DNA of 19,845 nucleotides, taken from positions 1 to 19,845 of the forward strand of contig UQUO01000034.1 in the NCBI GenBank assembly GCA_900544295.1, written 5' to 3'. How positions within the stretch are numbered: position 1 is the stretch's first letter; every line of letters starts with the position of its first letter. The notes beneath the pieces are model-generated. The model was not told the DNA's origin. It did not search any database and saw only the letters and a program-made list of their open reading frames with translations. The translations under genes were made by a program, and so were the position numbers. The stretch is from an uncultured Eubacteriales bacterium (GTDB lineage Bacteria; Bacillota; Clostridia; Oscillospirales; Oscillospiraceae). This document shows, piece by piece, positions 13,994-19,845 of the stretch.

Positions 13994-15057
13994 GTTCCCT
14001 CCTTAAAGCCTATCTCCATGACCACGGGGTTGTGGTCGGAATACCTGAAGCCGAGGCTCTGCGTCTCCACGCTCAGCACCTCTATGTTGGGCGAGACGAT
14101 GAAACCGTCGAGCACGTAGTGCTGGGTCGTCTCGGCGTCGTAGGGCGCGTCCAGCAGGCGGCAGGTCGGGGAGCTGTCGTCAAAGACGTAGCTCCAGCCC
14201 TCTGGCAGGCTCTCCGCCTCAAGGACGCAGGGCGCCCAGACATCGCCCTCGCCTATGGGCCACCTGTCGAGCGTGCCGGGGAAGGTCTGGTTGAAGTCCC
14301 CGCCGGCGACGACGTAGTTGCCCTTGGCGTACTCCTCCTCCAGGATGTCGAAGAGCATGGCCGTCTGCGCGGCCTTGCCCTCGCCGTCGTCATAGGCCTC
14401 AAGGTGGAGGTTCACGGCGACGAGCTCGGCCTCGGTGCCGGGCAGGGCGTAGCGCGTTATGAGCAGGCAGCGCTTGAGGTTCGCCGTGCGCAGGGGCCAG
14501 GAGAAGGGGCAGGGCAGGGCGATGCGCTCCGCCGTGCCGCCCTCGACGGCAAAGTCCGAGGTCGTGAGTATGCCGCTCGTCACCTTCCCCATAGGCGGCC
14601 AGGGGAAGGGTACAAAGGGGCAGGAGTAGTTGAGCGCGTAGGCGGAGCTGCGGGCGTTCCGCCCCTCGGAAAAGTGCTCCACCTCGTTGAAGTTGTAGCT
14701 GCGGTCGGAGTCGGCGTCCACCTCCTGCAGGAGGCAGATGTCGGCGCCCAGCGCGCCGAGCTCCGAGAGCACGCCCTCGTAGTAGGCGTAGAAGGTCTCC
14801 TTCCCGGGCCTGCCGTCGCCGCTGCCGCCGTCCATAACGAAGTCCTCCTCCGCGCCGAGGCCGCAGTAGCCCACATTCCAAGTGACTATCCTGACGCTGT
14901 CGCCGGGCGTCTCCGGCTCGCCCAGGGTCGGGGCGTCTATGTACTCCACGGCCGCCGGCTTATACTCCGTCGCCGTCAGGAAGACCACAAAGCCCCCCGC
15001 CGCGACGACGATGACGAGCAGGACGATACCGAGGACCTTGAGCAGCTTTTTTCCCAT
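13990..15057 (-). CDS. Membrane-anchored endonuclease/exonuclease/phosphatase family protein
   Basis: This 355-residue protein starts with MGKK and a single hydrophobic helix (about 5-28), so its catalytic domain is probably outside the membrane. The EEP (DNase I/sphingomyelinase-like) active-site set is complete: Asn61 in TWNVGY, Glu112 in LLQEVD, His218 in NLHLEAY, Asp254/Asn256 in GGDFNQT, Asp317 in LDGF and Asp341-His342 in SDHNP. EEP enzymes are Mg-dependent phosphodiesterases acting on nucleic acids, phospholipid headgroups or phosphoinositides; the substrate here cannot be named. The start has AAAGGAG about 9 bases upstream. It follows the MBL gene by 17 bases and overlaps the FMN reductase gene. 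Confidence 0.88.
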   Translation of the reverse strand: MGKKLLKVLGIVLLVIVVAAGGFVVFLTATEYKPAAVEYIDAPTLGEPETPGDSVRIVTWNVGYCGLGAEEDFVMDGGSGDGRPGKETFYAYYEGVLSELGALGADICLLQEVDADSDRSYNFNEVEHFSEGRNARSSAYALNYSCPFVPFPWPPMGKVTSGILTTSDFAVEGGTAERIALPCPFSWPLRTANLKRCLLITRYALPGTEAELVAVNLHLEAYDDGEGKAAQTAMLFDILEEEYAKGNYVVAGGDFNQTFPGTLDRWPIGEGDVWAPCVLEAESLPEGWSYVFDDSSPTCRLLDAPYDAETTQHYVLDGFIVSPNIEVLSVETQSLGFRYSDHNPVVMEIGFKEGT

Positions 15058-15074
15058 GCCGCGTCTCCTTTTAA

Positions 15075-16061
15075 TTAAATGTAATAGCGCCAGAACCCGC
15101 CGCTCAGCTCACGCCAGGCGCGGCCTCGGACGGTGAGGTATTCGAGGTGCGCCGCCGTCTCTCCGACGGCGAACCACTTCTGCTGAAGGGGGAAGTCGGC
15201 CCAGGACGGGCTCTTGCCCCGGACGCGCCAGGTCATGCGGCCGGAGAGCTCATAGGCCGTGAGGCCGGGCTCCCGCTCAAGGATGCCCAGCATCTCGCGT
15301 ATCCTCGCGCCGTGGTGCTCGATGATGGCGCCGATGCGCTCTGACATCGTGACGCTGCCGACGCTGCGGTGCGCGGGAAGGGGCAGACGGACGTTGAAGA
15401 TGCTGATGTCCATGAGGCTGTGGACGTACTTGCCCAGGGGGTCCTCGAAGTCGGGCCAGGTGGTGATGTTGGGCGTGATGTCGAAGAGGACGTGGTCGCC
15501 CAGGAACATGACGCACTCCTCCCTGTCATAGAGGCAGATGTGCCCCGGCGTGTGTCCCGGCGTCATGACAACGCGCAGGCTCCGCCCGCCGTACTGGAGC
15601 GCGTCTCCCTCGCCGACGCAGGTGAAGTCGGCCTTTTTCACGGTGTTGTACTTGCGCATGGGCGAGTCCTTCAGGAAGCCTATCTCCTCCTCGGAAAAGC
15701 CCAGCATGGAGTATTCCTCCGTCCTGTGCGTGTTCGAGGCCTGGCGGAACTGCTCCAGGCGCGTGCCGTCCTCGCGGCTGATGTAGATCTTCGCGCCGGG
15801 CGCGGCCAGCTCCGCGGCGAGGCCCGAATGGTCCGAGTGCAGGTGCGTCAGGCAGATGTCCGTCTCCTCCAGGCGGACGCCGAGCTCCTCAAGCCCCGTG
15901 AGCAGCGCCTCGCGGCACTCCTCGCGCCGGAAGCCGGTGTCTATGAGCAGGCTGCGCTCCCCGGGCGCGCCCTTGACCAGGTAGGAGTTCAGGTTCCGCA
16001 GGGGGTTCTCCGGCAGGGGGACGTAAATGCTGAAAATGTTGCCTTCTATCTGTGTATACAT
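15075..16061 (-). CDS. MBL-fold metallo-hydrolase with C-terminal winged-helix-like extension
   Basis: The 328-residue protein has the metallo-beta-lactamase fold with LTHLHSDHSG, giving His73, His75, Asp77 and His78. Further ligands are His170 in PGHTPGH, Asp189 in FLGDH and His231 in LPAHRS, so the dinuclear site looks intact. The last 90 residues (from about 240) form a helical, winged-helix-like region (ETAAHLEYLTVRG), as in LACTB2-like and other MBL hydrolases whose substrates are usually thioesters, RNA or small esters. No specific substrate can be assigned. The ATG at 16061 has GGAGAG upstream. It begins a tight three-gene - strand group, and the YdcZ transporter gene ends 65 bases upstream. 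Confidence 0.88.
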   Translation of the reverse strand: MYTQIEGNIFSIYVPLPENPLRNLNSYLVKGAPGERSLLIDTGFRREECREALLTGLEELGVRLEETDICLTHLHSDHSGLAAELAAPGAKIYISREDGTRLEQFRQASNTHRTEEYSMLGFSEEEIGFLKDSPMRKYNTVKKADFTCVGEGDALQYGGRSLRVVMTPGHTPGHICLYDREECVMFLGDHVLFDITPNITTWPDFEDPLGKYVHSLMDISIFNVRLPLPAHRSVGSVTMSERIGAIIEHHGARIREMLGILEREPGLTAYELSGRMTWRVRGKSPSWADFPLQQKWFAVGETAAHLEYLTVRGRAWRELSGGFWRYYI

Positions 16062-16126
16062 GCTCTCTCTCCGCCAAAAATAGATTACACTTCATTTTAG
16101 CACAAAGCCCCCGCCGTTTACAGCCC

Positions 16127-16552
16127 TTATCTTTTAAAAATGAGCAGGCCCGCCGCCATGAGGCCGAGCCCCAGGAGCTTCGTCCAGCCGAAGCTGACCC
16201 GCTCCGCGCCGAAAAGGCCGAAGGCGTCTATGAGCGCCGCCACCAGCAGCTGGCTTATGAGTATGGCGCTTATCGCCACCGTGGGCGAGAGCGCGCCTAT
16301 GCCCAGCATGACCGTCAGCGTGATGACGAGGCCCAGCGCCCCGCCCAGCATGCAGTACCAGGGCGCGCCGCCCAGGGCCTGAAAGCTCCCCGTCCGGTAG
16401 AACAGCAGCGCCGCAGCCGAAAGCGCCGCAGCCGTAGCCTGGACGAAGGCGTTGGCCTCCATCGTGCCTATGTGCTCGCCCAGGCGCGTGTTCCACACGC
16501 CCTGGACGCTCATCGCCGCCCCGGCGATAACGCAGAATATGAAACCCAGCAT
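16127..16552 (-). CDS. YdcZ/DUF606-type DMT-superfamily membrane transporter
   Basis: From the ATG at 16552 the product is a 141-residue integral membrane protein with about five hydrophobic helices. Family features include the N-terminal GVWNTRLGEHIG after helix 1 and PTVAISAILISQLLVAALIDAFGLFG in the fourth helix region, matching the DUF606/YdcZ (PF04657) branch of the drug/metabolite transporter superfamily. These small proteins are thought to pair into a full transporter; the substrate is unknown. A TTG at 16576 would add eight residues, but the ATG has AAGGCGG about 10 bases upstream and is preferred. The adjacent MBL gene may be cotranscribed. Confidence 0.85.
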   Translation of the reverse strand: MLGFIFCVIAGAAMSVQGVWNTRLGEHIGTMEANAFVQATAAALSAAALLFYRTGSFQALGGAPWYCMLGGALGLVITLTVMLGIGALSPTVAISAILISQLLVAALIDAFGLFGAERVSFGWTKLLGLGLMAAGLLIFKR

Positions 16553-16726
16553 GTTTGTTATGCCGCCTTTCGTCAAAACGATGAATAGCCCCCTGGCCGG
16601 GAGCGGTGTTTTCGGGAAATTACCTCTTGTGCGCGAGACGTGGATATGCTATAACTGTGTTCATGAGTAAAATACATTCGGCCTCGCTTCAGCTACACCG
16701 GGCAGGCCGTCGGGGAGGCGCAGCAA
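16553..16726. other. Divergent intergenic region between the transporter and the ACT-hom-lysC operon
   Basis: The 174 bases hold a + strand promoter at 16627-16655 and no recognisable T-box, riboswitch or leader peptide rich in Thr/Met/Lys codons. No convincing - strand promoter for the transporter gene was found. Confidence 0.5.
16627..16655 (+). promoter_or_regulatory. Promoter of the ACT-hom-lysC operon
   Basis: TTGTGC (16627-16632) is separated by 17 bases from TATAAC (16650-16655). The -10 is close to consensus and the -35 moderate. Predicted transcription starts near 16662, leaving about 65 bases of leader before the first gene. Confidence 0.6.
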
Positions 16727-17173
16727 ATGGAAGAAAAGGCCGTTCCGAAATACCTTCTGGTCGAGGCCGCCGTCCTGCCGGAGGTTTTTGTGAAGGTCAC
16801 GCAGGTGAAGGAGCTGCTTGAGACGGGCGAGGTCAAGACCGTCGCGGAGGCTGTGGAGCGCGTGGGCATCTCGCGCAGCGCGTTTTACAAGTACAAGGAC
16901 TCTGTCGTGCCTTTCCGGGACATGAAGCACGGCAGCATCGTCACCTTCCACGCGCTTTTGCGGGACAGGAAGGGCGTTTTGAGCTCGCTCCTTGCTATCT
17001 TTGCCGATACTGGCGCGAATATTCTGACGATAAACCAGAGCATACCGACAAACGGCGCGGCGCTCGTCACCATCTCGGCCACGACGGAGAACATGCCCAT
17101 AGGCGTGGACGAGCTCATAGCCCGCGTGCGCGGGCTGGACGGGGTCATCCGCTTCGACGCGCTGGCGGGCTGA
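16727..17173 (+). CDS. ACT domain-containing protein, UPF0735/PheB-like
   Basis: The 148-residue protein has an N-terminal helix-turn-helix-like region (about 22-57: VKELLETGEVKTVAEAVERV then GISRSAFYKYKD) and a single ACT domain (about 70-146) with DRKGVLSSLLAIFADTGANI (80-99). The family is UPF0735, which includes Bacillus PheB; ACT domains bind amino acids to regulate partner enzymes or transcription. Its place 31 bases before hom suggests a regulatory role in the aspartate pathway (inference); the biochemical function is not established. The ATG at 16727 has GGGGAGG at 16712-16718. It heads a three-gene operon with hom and lysC. Confidence 0.9.
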   Translation: MEEKAVPKYLLVEAAVLPEVFVKVTQVKELLETGEVKTVAEAVERVGISRSAFYKYKDSVVPFRDMKHGSIVTFHALLRDRKGVLSSLLAIFADTGANILTINQSIPTNGAALVTISATTENMPIGVDELIARVRGLDGVIRFDALAG

Positions 17174-17204
17174 ACGAAGGCTCACACGGGGGAGAGAGAA
17201 AGAC

Positions 17205-18416
17205 ATGGTAAAAGTCGCGATACTCGGCATCGGCACCGTCGGCGGAGGCACGGCGGAGGTTCTGACGAAAAACAGGGAGCTCATAGCAAGAAGGGCCGGG
17301 CAGGAGATAGAGCTCAAATACATCCTCTGCCGCAGGGCGAGGCCGGACCACCCCTTCGCCCACCTCATAGTCCACGACATAGACACGATCGTGAACGACC
17401 CGGAGATAGGCGTCGTGGCCGAGTGCATAGGCGGGGCGACCCTCGCCTACGAGTACGACAGGCGCTGTCTCGAAGCGGGGAAAAACGTCGTCACGTCCAA
17501 TAAGGAGCTCGTGGCGGAAAAGGGCCTGGAGCTGACGGCCCTGGCGCGGAAAAAGGGCGTGAACTTCCTCTTTGAGGCCAGCGTGGGCGGGGGCATCCCC
17601 ATCCTGCGGCCCATCTGCCAGTGCCTCGCCGCCAACGAGATAAGCTCCGTCTGCGGCATTTTGAACGGCACGACGAACTATATCCTGACCGAGATGATCC
17701 AGTGCGGCAAGAGCTTCGCCCAGGCCCTGCGCGAGGCCCAGCAGAAGGGCTACGCCGAGGCCGACCCCACGGCGGACGTCGAGGGCATAGACGCCGGGCG
17801 CAAGATCTGCATCCTGGCGGACCTCTGCTTCGGCAAGAACGTGCCGCCCTCGTCCATCACGACGGAGGGCATCACGAAGATAACGCCGGCGGACATCGAG
17901 TGCGCGCGCATACTGGGCTACAAGATAAAGCTCCTGGGCCGGGCGATGCGGACGGGGCCTAACTCCGTCTCCGCCTTCGTGGCGCCGCACCTGGTGTCGA
18001 AGTCGAACCCCCTGGCGAACGTGGATGGGGTCATAAACGGCATCTCCGTGAAGGGCGACGCCGTGGGCGAGGCGATGTTCTTCGGCCCCGGCGCGGGCGC
18101 GCACCCGACGGCCAGCGCCGTCGCGGGCGACATCATCGACTGCGTGCGAGACACCTCCACCCGCGCCTACATGGGTTGGTGGCCCTCGGAGCCGGGCTAC
18201 GTCACAGGGCCTGAGAAGCTCTCCTGCCGCTGGATGGTGCGGGTCGTGGCGCCGCTTTCCCAGATCGGCGCGGCCTTCCAGGGCGTGCGCTTCATCCCAG
18301 CGCCCAACGCGGAGCCGGACGAATACGCCTTCGTCACGCCCTATATGCCGGGCGAGGAGCTCTCCGCCCGCATGAGCGGCATGGACGTGCGCGCGAGATA
18401 CCGCGTGCTGGACTGA
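17205..18416 (+). CDS. hom: Homoserine dehydrogenase
   Basis: The 403-residue enzyme reduces aspartate semialdehyde to homoserine with NAD(P)H. The N-terminal Rossmann domain has GIGTVGGG (8-15). The catalytic domain has TSNKELVA with Lys100, GGGIPILRPI, GILNGTTNYILTEM (151-164) and GYAEADPTADVEGIDAGRK, placing the proton-relay residues at Glu185, Asp196 and Lys200. After about residue 338 the usual C-terminal ACT domain is shortened and divergent (CRWMVRVVAP to the end, about 65 residues rather than 80-90). Many Gram-positive enzymes are 420-440 residues. The partial start of an ACT pattern remains, but the amino-acid-binding loop is not recognisable. The start has a GGGGGAGAG site upstream. 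lysC follows after 59 bases. Confidence 0.96.
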   Translation: MVKVAILGIGTVGGGTAEVLTKNRELIARRAGQEIELKYILCRRARPDHPFAHLIVHDIDTIVNDPEIGVVAECIGGATLAYEYDRRCLEAGKNVVTSNKELVAEKGLELTALARKKGVNFLFEASVGGGIPILRPICQCLAANEISSVCGILNGTTNYILTEMIQCGKSFAQALREAQQKGYAEADPTADVEGIDAGRKICILADLCFGKNVPPSSITTEGITKITPADIECARILGYKIKLLGRAMRTGPNSVSAFVAPHLVSKSNPLANVDGVINGISVKGDAVGEAMFFGPGAGAHPTASAVAGDIIDCVRDTSTRAYMGWWPSEPGYVTGPEKLSCRWMVRVVAPLSQIGAAFQGVRFIPAPNAEPDEYAFVTPYMPGEELSARMSGMDVRARYRVLD

Positions 18417-18421
18417 GGGCA

Positions 18422-18446
18422 TATAATGGACCGGGCGGAAGGCCCG
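18422..18446 (+). promoter_or_regulatory. Possible internal -10 and small hairpin between hom and lysC
   Basis: A perfect TATAAT stands at 18422-18427 just after the hom stop, but no acceptable -35 is placed 16-18 bases upstream. A small hairpin CGGGC/GCCCG (18432-18436 with 18442-18446) follows. This may be a weak internal promoter; no attenuator T-run is present. Confidence 0.25.
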
Positions 18447-18475
18447 CAAAGTCAGCTTTTGGAGGGACATACCCC

Positions 18476-19681
18476 ATGCTCATAGTAAAAAAATTCGGCG
18501 GCAGCTCGGTCGCCGACGCGGATAAGGTCCGGCGCGTGGCCGGGATAATCGCGGACGACTACGCCGAGGGCCACGACGTCGTGGTCGTGCTCTCGGCCCA
18601 GGGCGACACGACGGACGACCTCATCGAGAAAGCGAAGGAGCTGAACCCCCGGCCCTCGAAGCGGGAGATGGACGTCCTGCTCTCGACGGGGGAGCAGCAG
18701 TCCGTGGCGCTGATGTCCATGGCGCTGGAGGCGATGGGCCTGCCTGTCGTCTCGCTGACGGGCTGGCAGGTCGGCCTGGAGACGAACACGACCTACGGCG
18801 GCGCGCGCATAGTCCGCGTCTCGACGGAGCGGATAAGGCGCGAGCTTGACAAGCGGCGCATAGTGGTCGTGGCGGGCTTCCAGGGCATAGACCGCAACGA
18901 CGACATCACCACCCTGGGCCGCGGCGGCTCGGACACGACGGCGGTGGCCATAGCCGCCGTGCTGCATGCGGACAAATGTCAGATATACACGGACGTCGAG
19001 GGCGTCTACACCGCGGACCCGCGCAAGGTGAAGAATGCGAGGAAGCTCGACGAGATCACCTACGACGAGATGCTCGAACTCGCGAGCCTGGGCGCGCAGG
19101 TGCTCATGAACCGCTCGGTGGAGCTGGCGAAGCGCTACGGCGTCGTGATAGAGGTGCTTTCGAGCTACGTGCGGAAGCCCGGCACAAAAGTTAAGGAGGT
19201 CGCAAAGAAGATGGAAGAGATGAAGATAAGCGGCATAGCGAAGGATAACGACGTGGCGCGCATAGCGGTCGTCGGCGTGCCTGACGAACCCGGCATAGCC
19301 TTCCGCGTGTTCAACACGATGGCGCGCTCCAAGATAAACGTGGATATCATCCTGCAGTCCTACGGCAAGAAGGGGACGAACGACATCAGCTTCACGGTGC
19401 CGCTGCAGGACGCGGACGCGGCGGCGGAGGCTCTCTCGGAGCTGCAGGAGTCGATAGGCTTCGACCACCTGAGCGTGGACACGAACGTCTGCAAGGTGAG
19501 CATAGTAGGCGCGGGCATGATGAGCGCCTCCGGCATCGCGGCCCTGATGTTCGAGGCCCTGTACGACGCGAAGATAAACATCCAGATGATCTCGACCTCT
19601 GAGATAAAGGTCTCGGTGCTCATCGAAAAGGGCTACGCCGACCAGGCGGTGCAGGCGATACACAACAAGTTCTTCGGCTGA
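18476..19681 (+). CDS. lysC: Aspartate kinase (aspartokinase, alpha subunit)
   Basis: The 401-residue kinase phosphorylates aspartate, the first step toward lysine, threonine, methionine and diaminopimelate. Motifs are VKKFGGSSVAD (4-14) for nucleotide binding, LLSTGEQQS (68-76) and GRGGSDTTA (148-156). Two C-terminal ACT domains (about 262-335 and 341-400) provide allosteric control, as in Bacillus aspartokinase II. The ATG at 18476 has GGAGGG at 18461-18466, 9 bases upstream. It ends the ACT-hom-lysC operon; asd, thrB, thrC and dap genes are not in the window. An internal ribosome site predicts a second product from codon 246. Which amino acid inhibits it cannot be decided by reading alone. 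Confidence 0.97.
   Translation: MLIVKKFGGSSVADADKVRRVAGIIADDYAEGHDVVVVLSAQGDTTDDLIEKAKELNPRPSKREMDVLLSTGEQQSVALMSMALEAMGLPVVSLTGWQVGLETNTTYGGARIVRVSTERIRRELDKRRIVVVAGFQGIDRNDDITTLGRGGSDTTAVAIAAVLHADKCQIYTDVEGVYTADPRKVKNARKLDEITYDEMLELASLGAQVLMNRSVELAKRYGVVIEVLSSYVRKPGTKVKEVAKKMEEMKISGIAKDNDVARIAVVGVPDEPGIAFRVFNTMARSKINVDIILQSYGKKGTNDISFTVPLQDADAAAEALSELQESIGFDHLSVDTNVCKVSIVGAGMMSASGIAALMFEALYDAKINIQMISTSEIKVSVLIEKGYADQAVQAIHNKFFG
19193..19213 (+). promoter_or_regulatory. Internal ribosome binding site and start codon within lysC
   Basis: AAGGAGGT (19193-19200) is a near-perfect Shine-Dalgarno, 11 bases from its last G pair to the in-frame ATG at 19211; another ATG follows at 19220. The preceding valine is coded by GTT, a codon this GC-rich gene otherwise seems to avoid, which helps build the site. 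Confidence 0.75.
19211..19681 (+). CDS. lysC: Aspartokinase beta subunit, predicted in-frame internal translation product
   Basis: Translation from Met246 of the aspartate kinase frame would give a 156-residue protein holding only the two ACT regulatory domains. Established knowledge: Bacillus subtilis aspartokinase II (408 residues) makes a beta subunit of 163 residues from an internal start in the same gene, i.e. also from about residue 246, and the enzyme is an alpha2-beta2 complex. Here the same position carries AAGGAGGT upstream. The product is inferred from this signal and the family precedent. Confidence 0.68.
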   Translation: MEEMKISGIAKDNDVARIAVVGVPDEPGIAFRVFNTMARSKINVDIILQSYGKKGTNDISFTVPLQDADAAAEALSELQESIGFDHLSVDTNVCKVSIVGAGMMSASGIAALMFEALYDAKINIQMISTSEIKVSVLIEKGYADQAVQAIHNKFFG

Positions 19682-19702
19682 TTTCGCGCGAAAAGCAGCA
19701 AA

Positions 19703-19725
19703 AACGCCGCCCGACGGGCGGCGTT
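19703..19725 (-). terminator. GC-rich hairpin after lysC, best read as a - strand terminator
   Basis: AACGCCGCCC (19703-19712) pairs with GGGCGGCGTT (19716-19725) around GAC. On the + strand only TTCC follows, whereas on the - strand TTTTTGCTGC follows. It may end lysC inefficiently and also end a leftward gene lying to the right of the window. The - strand arrangement resembles that of the terminator at 4011-4045. Confidence 0.65.
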
Positions 19726-19778
19726 CCACCCCCGCCCGGCGTCCGTTTCCCGCCGGCGCTGCGGCATCGCGCAGGGAC

Positions 19779-19833
19779 TGCGGGCGGCGGGGCCGCCCGC
19801 AAAGGGGGGACCCCCGGCGAGGGTCCCCCCTTT
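19779..19833. repeat. Two abutting perfect GC hairpins in the right intergenic region
   Basis: TGCGGGCGGC (19779-19788) pairs with GCCGCCCGCA (19792-19801) around GGG. Sharing base 19801, AAAGGGGGGACCC (19801-19813) pairs with GGGTCCCCCCTTT (19821-19833) around CCGGCGA. No gene is seen in 19682-19845. This looks like a dispersed intergenic repeat or a strong transcription barrier. Confidence 0.7.
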
Positions 19834-19845
19834 ACCCCCTCCTGC

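Noticed and set aside
16068..16110. A - strand promoter for the MBL gene around TAAAAT at about 16097-16102.
   Set aside because: The -10-like hexamer is reasonable but no acceptable -35 occurs at 16-18 bases, so it was not called.
16663..16821. A possible leader peptide starting at ATG 16663 before the ACT gene.
   Set aside because: It overlaps the ACT gene out of frame, has no run of Thr, Met, Ile or Lys codons, lacks a ribosome site and starts at the predicted transcript end.
18417..18475. A lysine riboswitch or T-box before lysC.
   Set aside because: The gap is only 59 bases, far too short for either, and has no T-run.
17145..19729. Long - strand open frames opposite hom (17145-18470) and lysC (18452-19729).
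   Set aside because: They are antisense to hom and lysC with intact active sites, and their composition is His/Arg/Val/Ala-biased as expected of shadows.

Overview
The window is GC-rich DNA (by eye about two thirds G+C) packed with protein genes. Gene content points to a Gram-positive-type, probably spore-forming member of the Clostridia, most likely a high-GC gut Oscillospirales-like lineage. The pointers are lipoprotein solute binding, a GerMN-domain lipoprotein, a sporulation-type D,D-carboxypeptidase, an UPF0735/PheB-like ACT protein, a CD1247-type zinc-ribbon protein and a ComEA-like HhH protein. AUA isoleucine codons are conspicuously common for such a GC-rich genome. The taxonomic placement is inference; there is no rRNA or other marker here.

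Layout. (1) 209-3943, + strand: a four-gene metal/metal-chelate uptake operon: DUF4213/DUF364 protein, FecCD permease, ATPase, lipoprotein binding protein. It ends at a bidirectional terminator (4016-4038). (2) 9213 down to 4056, - strand: a long gene train. A small secreted HhH protein, an OmpR-type response regulator, a histidine kinase and a GerMN lipoprotein are coupled by short overlaps or a 6-base gap. An Xaa-Pro peptidase, elongation factor P (with its own strong promoter) and an acidic zinc-ribbon protein follow. (3) 9333-13280, + strand, divergent from (2): a D-Ala-D-Ala carboxypeptidase with an unusual C-terminal membrane anchor and basic tail, then an intracellular GH3 beta-glucosidase. 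A perfect 26-bp palindrome lies between the two. (4) 16552 down to 13382, - strand: YdcZ-type DMT transporter, MBL-fold hydrolase, membrane-anchored endonuclease/exonuclease/phosphatase protein, and flavodoxin-like FMN reductase. (5) 16727-19681, + strand: ACT-domain regulator, homoserine dehydrogenase and aspartate kinase, i.e. aspartate-family amino-acid synthesis. The window ends in a cluster of perfect GC-rich hairpins.

The point I find most informative is inside aspartate kinase. A near-perfect Shine-Dalgarno followed by an in-frame ATG at codon 246 predicts a separately translated regulatory beta subunit, as known for Bacillus subtilis aspartokinase II. Other points worth a look are the HhH/two-component/GerMN operon, the CCGCCC cluster inside an acidic zinc-ribbon protein, a homoserine dehydrogenase with a shortened C-terminal ACT-like region next to a separate ACT protein, and the palindrome at 10933-10958. 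I see no CRISPR array, tRNA, rRNA, insertion sequence, phage gene or riboswitch. I did not find a convincing wholly new system.
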